A stretch of DNA of 64,000 nt from assembly GCA_030592645.1 (NCBI GenBank), contig JAUVIR010000003.1, positions 1-64,000 of the forward strand, in the 5' to 3' direction. Origin of the DNA: Candidatus Fermentibacterota bacterium. GTDB taxonomy: Bacteria; Fermentibacterota; Fermentibacteria; Fermentibacterales; JCC-6. The notes under the pieces were generated by a model. That model ran no database searches and was not told the origin of the DNA. It saw only the letters and a program-made list of their open reading frames with translations. A program made the translations under genes and the position numbers. Positions 1 through 6,828 of this stretch are shown here, piece after piece (position 1 is the first letter of the stretch; each line of letters begins with the position of its first letter).

Positions 1-65
1 AACCACCGAAGGCCATTGCCAACAGATTTACAGTCTGCCCCCTTTGACCGCTCGGGAACCTCGCC
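1..65 (-). tRNA. tRNA-Tyr (GTA), truncated at left window edge
   Basis: Reverse complement reads GGCGAGGTTCCCGAGCGGTCAAAGGGGGCAGACTGTAAATCTGTTGGC..., with a GTA anticodon in the loop and a long variable arm beginning; the 3' part lies outside the window. Confidence 0.9.
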
Positions 66-101
66 AGCTCCTATTATCTATATCAAAACCACTAGTTCTC
101 A

Positions 102-177
102 TGGAGCTGGCGGAGGGACTTGAACCCCTAACCTGCTGATTACAAATCAGCTGCTCTACCAATTGAGCTACGCCAGC
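102..177 (-). tRNA. tRNA-Thr (TGT), CCA encoded
   Basis: Reverse complement GCTGGCGTAGCTCAATTGGTAGAGCAGCTGATTTGTAATCAGCAGGTTAGGGGTTCAAGTCCCTCCGCCAGCTCCA; complete cloverleaf, 7-bp acceptor GCTGGCG/CGCCAGC, anticodon TGT. Confidence 0.95.
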
Positions 178-324
178 AAAAAGCGAACATGAAGCATATA
201 GAAACCCCTCTCTACTGTCAAGATTACTGTCTCAAGACAAGTGCCCGGAAACAGAAAACATTGACGTAGACGAGAGGTAACATGTAGCTTTATAGTTGCA
301 CAAAGCTACATTCAGACGGGAGTC

Positions 325-1161
325 ATGTCAATGAACAGGATCATAGTATCTGTTATAACTGCTCTTTCCTTAATTACTCTGCTATTTTCGGGCTGCGGCG
401 GCGGGGTATCAATTACGGATGAGCTTCGAATGGTTCCGGGCCTCTGCTTTCTTCATGTTCATATCAGTGAAAATATGGATATCAGCCTTATACCGGAGGA
501 GGCCGGTGAGTTCTTTCCCCTCTGGCTGTGTGATTCTCTAGCAGCCCGGGGAAGCTTCGGAGTAAGCCTTCTTGGTATCAATCTCACCGATTTTACCCCT
601 CAACTGCTTTTTCTTTCAAGGGAACTTGGAACGGACGAAATGCTGCGGCTGGGAAAAGAGGGTTTTCAATGCGGTTCGGAGGAGACCAGGCAGGGTTACG
701 ATCTGATCGATGAACGCGGCAGCATGATGGGTTCAGTTGCAAGGCGGGATGGCTGGACATGCCTGATAACTGGAAGCGGGTCGGACAGGTCCGCACGGCG
801 ATGGCTTGAACTCGAAACGGAAGAGTCGCTCGCATCGGACCCGGATCTGATCTCGATCTCAGAATCGGATGCTGATCTGACGCTTCTTATTTCACATAAC
901 TCCATTGCTTTTGTATCCGTGATTCCCACAGGAATGCTTTCGAGAAGTGAGATAGTCATCCTTAACAGAGTGAAAGACATAATCGGGGCTGTTAATCCAA
1001 AAGCGCTCAGAGTAAGCATGGCGATCATTGATGACAAACCTCCAGTGATTGTTCTGGAGTTACAATTGGTTCGGGATGGAGAGAATGTTACCAGTTTCTC
1101 AATCAGCTTCAGCGACACTGAACTGACCCAATTAATTAGGGACGGAGGTTTTTTATTCTAG
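325..1161 (+). CDS. Putative lipoprotein of unknown function
   Basis: ORF with hydrophobic leader and lipobox-like ...LLFSGCGGG; no family recognised. Its last seven codons and stop lie inside a repeat. Confidence 0.7.
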   Translation: MSMNRIIVSVITALSLITLLFSGCGGGVSITDELRMVPGLCFLHVHISENMDISLIPEEAGEFFPLWLCDSLAARGSFGVSLLGINLTDFTPQLLFLSRELGTDEMLRLGKEGFQCGSEETRQGYDLIDERGSMMGSVARRDGWTCLITGSGSDRSARRWLELETEESLASDPDLISISESDADLTLLISHNSIAFVSVIPTGMLSRSEIVILNRVKDIIGAVNPKALRVSMAIIDDKPPVIVLELQLVRDGENVTSFSISFSDTELTQLIRDGGFLF

Positions 1162-1238
1162 AAACACAAATAATGCGGTCATACTACTCTTTTCAAGCAC
1201 AGATTAATCGCGAAATGAAATTAAAAGACCTCCGTCCC
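1139..1238. repeat. 100-bp palindromic-ended element, family A copy 1
   Basis: Starts GGGACGGAGGTTTTTTATTCTAG and ends GACCTCCGTCCC (terminal inverted repeat); about 92% identical by eye to 2274..2373. Confidence 0.9.
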
Positions 1239-1273
1239 TATTTATTCCTATTTATTGCAAGGGAGATGAGAGC

Positions 1274-2269
1274 ATGAGATCGATCAAATTATGTGTAGCT
1301 TTACTAACAGTCTTTACCTGTTCAGCGCAGTATATAGAGAACAGCTGTCCTGCGCCCAGCGAGCATATTACTGGCCTGGCGGGGGAGCTATATGCCATCG
1401 ACTCCCTTCAAAATGTGGTATACAAGTTAAACCCATGGAGCGGAGATGTTCTGGATACCATTCCCATACCCTGGGTTCCATGCTCACCTGTAGGCCTTGC
1501 CATCGGAGCCGATAGTCTGATTTTCGCGGAGAGCGGAAGCGCTGTGATCCGTGTCATGACAATGGACGGAGACTCGGTAGGATCAATTGACCTTTCTGTT
1601 CATGGACTCCAGAGTATCACCGGACTGTGTTCTTTTCATTTCTCTTCCACTGAGAGACTCTATATCATGGATGCGGTAACAAATACTATCTACGAATACA
1701 ATCTCCCCCTTGGCTCCGGAGATATCTCAGAACTACTCACTCTCCAGAGCTGCCCAGAGGTTCATGATATCGCCAACACATGCTATGGTGTGGCCGTTGC
1801 ATGTGAGGATTCTCTTTCACCTGTAAGAATTTACTGGGATTCAGTAAACTATTATACCCTAAGCTATGGTGATTACTCCTCAGCGGTAGGTGTCGGTACT
1901 GCTTCCGAAGGCAACAGATTCTACTTCAGCGACCCGGATATGGGCATGATCCACAGGTACTGCATGGACATGGGTGGAATCTCCGGTCAGGGTTCGCATA
2001 CCCCAAAAATCATAATCAGTATTCCGAATCCGGTTGAAGGTGACACTGAGATGCAGCTTCATCTGCGATCATCCGGAGAGGTTTGCGCAGTGGTGTCCGA
2101 TATCTCAGGCAGAGAGATTATCTCAGTATATGAAGGCATGCTTGCGGAGGGTACACATTCGATACCTGTTTACATGAAGGACCTGCCGAGCGGAGTCTAC
2201 CTGATGAAGATCCGCTGTGATGACAGTTTCTCGGTAACCGAGTTCACCCTGCTCAACAGCTACCGCTAA
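1274..2269 (+). CDS. Secreted protein with C-terminal T9SS-type sorting-like domain
   Basis: Signal peptide; C-terminus IPNPVEGDTEMQLHLRSSGEVCAVVSDISGREIISVYEGML...LPSGVYLMKI resembles Por-secretion/FlgD-like tails. Confidence 0.7.
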   Translation: MRSIKLCVALLTVFTCSAQYIENSCPAPSEHITGLAGELYAIDSLQNVVYKLNPWSGDVLDTIPIPWVPCSPVGLAIGADSLIFAESGSAVIRVMTMDGDSVGSIDLSVHGLQSITGLCSFHFSSTERLYIMDAVTNTIYEYNLPLGSGDISELLTLQSCPEVHDIANTCYGVAVACEDSLSPVRIYWDSVNYYTLSYGDYSSAVGVGTASEGNRFYFSDPDMGMIHRYCMDMGGISGQGSHTPKIIISIPNPVEGDTEMQLHLRSSGEVCAVVSDISGREIISVYEGMLAEGTHSIPVYMKDLPSGVYLMKIRCDDSFSVTEFTLLNSYR

Positions 2270-2273
2270 AATG

Positions 2274-2373
2274 GGGACGGAGGTTTTTTATTCTAGAAAC
2301 ACAAATAATATGGCCATACTGCCCCTTTCAAGCACAGATTAATCGCGAAATGAAATTAAATAACCTCCGTCCC
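2274..2373. repeat. 100-bp palindromic-ended element, family A copy 2
   Basis: Same 100-bp length, termini and orientation as 1139..1238, about eight mismatches by eye. Confidence 0.9.
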
Positions 2374-2414
2374 TATTTATTTAGTATGATTATCAACTCG
2401 GGAGGTGAGTTTTC

Positions 2415-3548
2415 ATGAAGTTCCGGATATCCTGGTTGCGCGGTGTTGCGCTCGCATTCTTTTTGTTCATCAGCGCACTCGCTTCTGCTGATCCTCCCCC
2501 AGGATACTACGATCCCGCCGACGGTCTAACCGGACCCGCCCTGCAGGAAGCTCTTCACGATATTATTGATAATCACACATATATCAGTTATAGCGCCATC
2601 TGGGACGCTTTTTATACCACCGATGACAGGTATGGGAACGAGGAAATTGTCTGGGATATGTACTCTGACACCCCAGGCCAAACTCCTCCATACGAGTACA
2701 CATTGGGCGATGACCAGAACCAGAGTGGTTCTGCAAGCGGAGAAGGCGAAACCTACAACCGGGAACACTCCTGGCCCAAGAGCTGGTTCAATGATGACTG
2801 GCCCATGAATACTGATCTGTTTCATATCGTTCCAACGGATACCTACGTGAACAGCAAAAGAGGGAACGAACCTTACGGAGAAGTGAGCAGCCCTGCATGG
2901 GTATCGGAAAACGGCAGCCGGCTCGGACCCTGTTCCTACCCAGGATACACCGGTACCGCCTTCGAACCTATCGATGGCTACAAGGGTGATTTCGCCAGGA
3001 ATTACTTCTACATGGCCACCCGCTACCTTGGGGAGGATGGCGACTGGCCGGGCAGTGCAATGGCTGACGGAGCAGTCCTTACACCATGGGCGGAAGAGAT
3101 GCTGATAGGCTGGCATATAAGCGACCCTGTCAGCACAAAGGAAACCGACAGAAACGATGCTGTTTACGCTATTCAGAACAACCGGAATCCGTTCATAGAT
3201 CACCCAGAATACGTCTTCTGGATTTACGACCCCACTTCGGTGGAAGGCGGGGAGTTCCAGACAGCTTCAGTTACGCTGCACCAGAACGTTCCCAACCCCT
3301 TTAATGGTATGACCACCATCGGATTCACACTGCCCCAGGCAGCGATGGTCACCATCACTGTGTACGACATATCCGGAAAACTTGTAAACACATTAATTGA
3401 ACACAGTCAGCTTTCCTCCGGCAACCATGACCTTATCTGGAGCGGCAGGACGGCCACAGGTGTGCCCGCTTCCGCAGGTATATACTTCTGCAGACTCAGT
3501 ACGCCCGGAGAAACAATCACCCTGCGAATGCTGATGGTATCAGAATGA
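2415..3548 (+). CDS. Secreted endonuclease I (EndA/NucM) family nuclease with C-terminal sorting-like domain
   Basis: Signal peptide; YNREHSWPKSWF...TDLFHIVPTDTYVNSKRGNEPYGEV is the endonuclease I catalytic signature; C-terminus NVPNPFNGMTTIGFTLP...VYDISGKLV...AGIYFCRL. Confidence 0.9.
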   Translation: MKFRISWLRGVALAFFLFISALASADPPPGYYDPADGLTGPALQEALHDIIDNHTYISYSAIWDAFYTTDDRYGNEEIVWDMYSDTPGQTPPYEYTLGDDQNQSGSASGEGETYNREHSWPKSWFNDDWPMNTDLFHIVPTDTYVNSKRGNEPYGEVSSPAWVSENGSRLGPCSYPGYTGTAFEPIDGYKGDFARNYFYMATRYLGEDGDWPGSAMADGAVLTPWAEEMLIGWHISDPVSTKETDRNDAVYAIQNNRNPFIDHPEYVFWIYDPTSVEGGEFQTASVTLHQNVPNPFNGMTTIGFTLPQAAMVTITVYDISGKLVNTLIEHSQLSSGNHDLIWSGRTATGVPASAGIYFCRLSTPGETITLRMLMVSE

Positions 3549-3565
3549 TCAGGAACGGCACCTGA

Positions 3566-4228
3566 ATGAGCATAATAGAAGCCCGGAATATAGAGCGCAG
3601 TTTTGATGATCTGACGGTACTCTCTGGTCTTGATCTTGACGTTGCACAGGGAGAATTTCTTGCCATAGTGGGCAGAAGCGGTGTTGGCAAAAGCACTCTT
3701 CTCGCCATACTTGGAACCCATGACCTCGATCACGGCGGAACCCTGAAGATCGCCGATACGCCAACGAAGGATATCTCATCGGGGGCACTTGCGGCACTCC
3801 GCAGGGAATACCTGGGTTTTGTATTTCAGGATTTTTATCTACTGCCGGCTCTGACAGCTACGGAGAATGTGATACTGCCGACAGTCTTCTCAGGGGGCAA
3901 CCTGGAGAAAGCGAGGGCACATGCCCGGGATATCCTGGACAAGCTTTCCGTACGGACCGATGAAACCCCGACTTCGCTTCTTTCAAGGGGAGAGAGACAG
4001 AGGGTGGCCGTAGCAAGGGGACTTGTTAACAGGCCTTCGGTTCTGCTTGCCGACGAACCCAGCGCAAGCCTTGACGAGGAGAGTGAGAGCATCCTCTTCG
4101 ACCTTCTGGATGAGCTGCGCAGGCAGCAGAATTTCGCCCTGATAGCTGTGGTTCATTCCACAGGTGTCCTCAACCGTGCGGACAGGATCCTCGAACTGAA
4201 AGATGGTATTCTCCATGAAGTCATCTGA
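3566..4228 (+). CDS. ABC transporter ATP-binding protein (LolD/MacB type)
   Basis: Walker A GRSGVGKST, Q-loop FVFQDFYLLP, variant signature LSRGERQRVAVARGL, Walker B VLLADEPSASLD. Confidence 0.9.
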   Translation: MSIIEARNIERSFDDLTVLSGLDLDVAQGEFLAIVGRSGVGKSTLLAILGTHDLDHGGTLKIADTPTKDISSGALAALRREYLGFVFQDFYLLPALTATENVILPTVFSGGNLEKARAHARDILDKLSVRTDETPTSLLSRGERQRVAVARGLVNRPSVLLADEPSASLDEESESILFDLLDELRRQQNFALIAVVHSTGVLNRADRILELKDGILHEVI

Positions 4229-5504
4229 GGTCAAGCTCGCCCTGCATCTTTGGAACAGGGGACACTGGAAGGATTACATTTTCAGCCAGGGGATGCTGTT
4301 CACCGCCTCTCTGCTCCTTGTATTTTTCATATCCATCGGCCTCGGGGTACAAAACCTTCTGGACAGATTCCTCTCAAGTGACCTGCCCGCCGAACAGGTG
4401 AGGGTCACCCCTTCGGGAATGCAGGTCGGGTTCTTTCAGACCGAAACCGGCGGAATGGAGATCACCGAGGAAATAAAGAGTGAGCTGGAAAACTCACCCC
4501 TTGTCGAGAGAATAGATCCACAGATATACGCCCATGTCCCAGCCCTTCTGCGGGGTCAGCTTGGAGGACAGCCCTACTACACCGATATCACTCTGGAAGG
4601 TGTCACGGGGGAATTTCTGGGGGATTCTCTTCTTGAAGATATCAACTGGTCCTATACCCTTGAGGATTCCTCGGGCCGCTATCTTCCCATAATCCTCAGC
4701 GAGAATCTGCTGCTGCTTTACAACGCCGGTTTTGCAGAATCAAACAATCTTCTGGGTCTTACCCCGGATGGTGTGCTGGGAACGGAATGCATCGTTACAC
4801 TGGGAAGAAGTTCAATAGCGGACCTGGACAACCCCCCTGTTACTGTAAGAGCCAGAATAGAAGCGACTTCCCGCAATATGAACCTCTTCGCTATAGGTGT
4901 TCCCTTTGAATTCGTGGATGAGATAAATTTACTTTTCCTTCCGGATGATACCAGACGCTTCAGCGCGCTTGTCATAACAGCGAAGAGAGCTGAGGATGTC
5001 CCCGAGATAGTAAGAATGGTCGAGGAAACAGGTCTGCTGGCCGAGACCAGAAGAGGTATCGCCCAGAAAGCTGAGATACTTGTGGGGGCCGTGACTGCCG
5101 CCCTCTCCGCTCTGGCGGCCGCTATTCTTCTCTCCGCTCTTTCAAGCGCAATTCATACTCTGGTTGCCGACCTGAAGAACAGGCGCTTTGCGCTCGGGGT
5201 CCTTATGGCCCTCGGCACTCCGCACGACAGGCTTGCGATGATCTTCGCGTTTCAGATCCTGTTCATGTCTTTCATATCGATGGTTCTCGGGGCTGTTCTG
5301 GGCTGCCTTCTGGCATGGGGGGCAAGCACCGCGCTTCTGTCGCTGAGCCCTGTACTCAGGGCCGCTGTAGACAGCCTTGCAGTCTTCCCTGCAGGATGGC
5401 TTGCAGCGGGGATAGGTGTAATGCTGACCGCTTCAACGGGCACGGCATACATTTTCTTCGGCCGGATACTGAAAACCCCGGTAACAAGGCTGCTCCGTCC
5501 CTGA
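4203..5504 (+). CDS. FtsX/MacB-like ABC permease
   Basis: N-terminal TM, periplasmic domain and three C-terminal TM helices; overlaps the ATPase 3' end. Start may be the internal ATG at 4215. Confidence 0.8.
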   Translation: MVFSMKSSEVKLALHLWNRGHWKDYIFSQGMLFTASLLLVFFISIGLGVQNLLDRFLSSDLPAEQVRVTPSGMQVGFFQTETGGMEITEEIKSELENSPLVERIDPQIYAHVPALLRGQLGGQPYYTDITLEGVTGEFLGDSLLEDINWSYTLEDSSGRYLPIILSENLLLLYNAGFAESNNLLGLTPDGVLGTECIVTLGRSSIADLDNPPVTVRARIEATSRNMNLFAIGVPFEFVDEINLLFLPDDTRRFSALVITAKRAEDVPEIVRMVEETGLLAETRRGIAQKAEILVGAVTAALSALAAAILLSALSSAIHTLVADLKNRRFALGVLMALGTPHDRLAMIFAFQILFMSFISMVLGAVLGCLLAWGASTALLSLSPVLRAAVDSLAVFPAGWLAAGIGVMLTASTGTAYIFFGRILKTPVTRLLRP

Positions 5505-5508
5505 CGCG

Positions 5509-6828
5509 TCAGAACAGGTCGAAATTTATCGAGGTTGTGAAGCTGCTGTTGAATTTTTTCCAGGTTGATATCTCGGGCGCTCTCGTATAATCCACAGTGT
5601 AACCGATTCTCACATACAGAGGACTCCATGCACTGAATGCCAGGGATATACTCCCCTTCGAAATGAAATTCTCCGGATTATCCGGCGGGAAGTATACGTT
5701 ACCTGAAATCTCCGCCTCTCTGATGAATGTATGGGGTTTCCTGTATCTCAGATCTGCAGACGCAAAAACGGAAAAATCATTTGTGTACATCTCTCCCGCA
5801 CCGGAGGTCCACCGCGCATTGACAGAACCGAGTCCCAGCCGGGGGGAAAACCAGAACCAGGATAGGATCTGTTTCTGCCATCCAGCCGCACAGTAGGAAG
5901 TTATCTGCCATGGGCGCTCGGTGTACATCTGTCTGTCCCAGTCTGATGCGGCTTCTATGTAATAACTGTCATGGAACCAGTAATCGAATCCCAGTCTTGC
6001 CCAGCCCCTGTTTGTATTGAGAGTATCTCTACTGAGGCCGTATATCTCCTCCCATGTGACTGACCGCCCGCCAATAGCCGCGTCAACTGAAGTACCCCTG
6101 CGATCGAACCGGTACGATACTCTGGCGCTGCCGCCCCATTCAAGCATGGCCCGGTTTCCGCGCTCAATTGAAAGATCCGCCACTGTTGATGCGCTGAAGC
6201 CCTGCATCGTTCCTGTGGTGGATTCCGCGTCGTAGGAATCTCCTGCGATTATCCTCAACCGGTTTCTTGCCTCACTGTTGTAAACATCCTTTTCAAGAAT
6301 TTCAAGATAGTAATCCACAGCATCCTCGGTTCTCGCTTCCCGCTGCGCGATATCACCAAGTGATAACAATGCCGGCAGGAATTCAGGATCGAGGGAAAGG
6401 GTCTCATCGAAGTAACGGAGGGCTGATCCGGAAACACCGCTCCTGGCTTTTAGTGTTCCAAGAAGATACAAAGCCAGAACGTTGTCCGAGTCCTGTCTGA
6501 TGGATTCGTTCAGCTGCTCCTCAGCATCTTCAGGATCGGAATCCGGGCCTGACATCAGAAGGACTCCATGGGCCGCCAGCGTGAGTGAGGTCTGGGAATC
6601 CGGTAGGAAGGGCTCAGCTGTAAGATCAGTACCCGCTTCAAATCCGGTTTTCAGGGCCGAGGCGATGTACACCGCTGCAAGCGCTTCAACATCGGTAGAA
6701 TCCGCGGCGTAAACTGCTCCGGCTTCCTCCATAGCAGCTTCCCAATTGCCTACAGAGCAGCTTGAATACCAGGGCTGAAGGCTTTCCGGCAGGAAGGAAA
6801 GAAGAATTATAAGCATTGAATAATACAT
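5509..6828 (-). CDS. TPR-repeat protein with C-terminal outer-membrane beta-barrel
   Basis: Start trimmed to MYYSMLIILLSFLPES (TGATG overlap with upstream gene); TPR-like repeats; C-terminal barrel-like half ending ...TTSINFDLF. Confidence 0.75.
   Translation of the reverse strand: MYYSMLIILLSFLPESLQPWYSSCSVGNWEAAMEEAGAVYAADSTDVEALAAVYIASALKTGFEAGTDLTAEPFLPDSQTSLTLAAHGVLLMSGPDSDPEDAEEQLNESIRQDSDNVLALYLLGTLKARSGVSGSALRYFDETLSLDPEFLPALLSLGDIAQREARTEDAVDYYLEILEKDVYNSEARNRLRIIAGDSYDAESTTGTMQGFSASTVADLSIERGNRAMLEWGGSARVSYRFDRRGTSVDAAIGGRSVTWEEIYGLSRDTLNTNRGWARLGFDYWFHDSYYIEAASDWDRQMYTERPWQITSYCAAGWQKQILSWFWFSPRLGLGSVNARWTSGAGEMYTNDFSVFASADLRYRKPHTFIREAEISGNVYFPPDNPENFISKGSISLAFSAWSPLYVRIGYTVDYTRAPEISTWKKFNSSFTTSINFDLF

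Noticed and set aside
1139-2373. Composite transposon / IS element
   Set aside because: The 100-bp flanking repeats have TIRs, but the enclosed gene is a secreted protein, not a transposase, and no target-site duplication was evident.
2526-3203. 225-aa minus-strand ORF antisense to the endonuclease I gene
   Set aside because: No leader, RBS or recognisable motif; fully overlaps a strongly supported gene in another frame.
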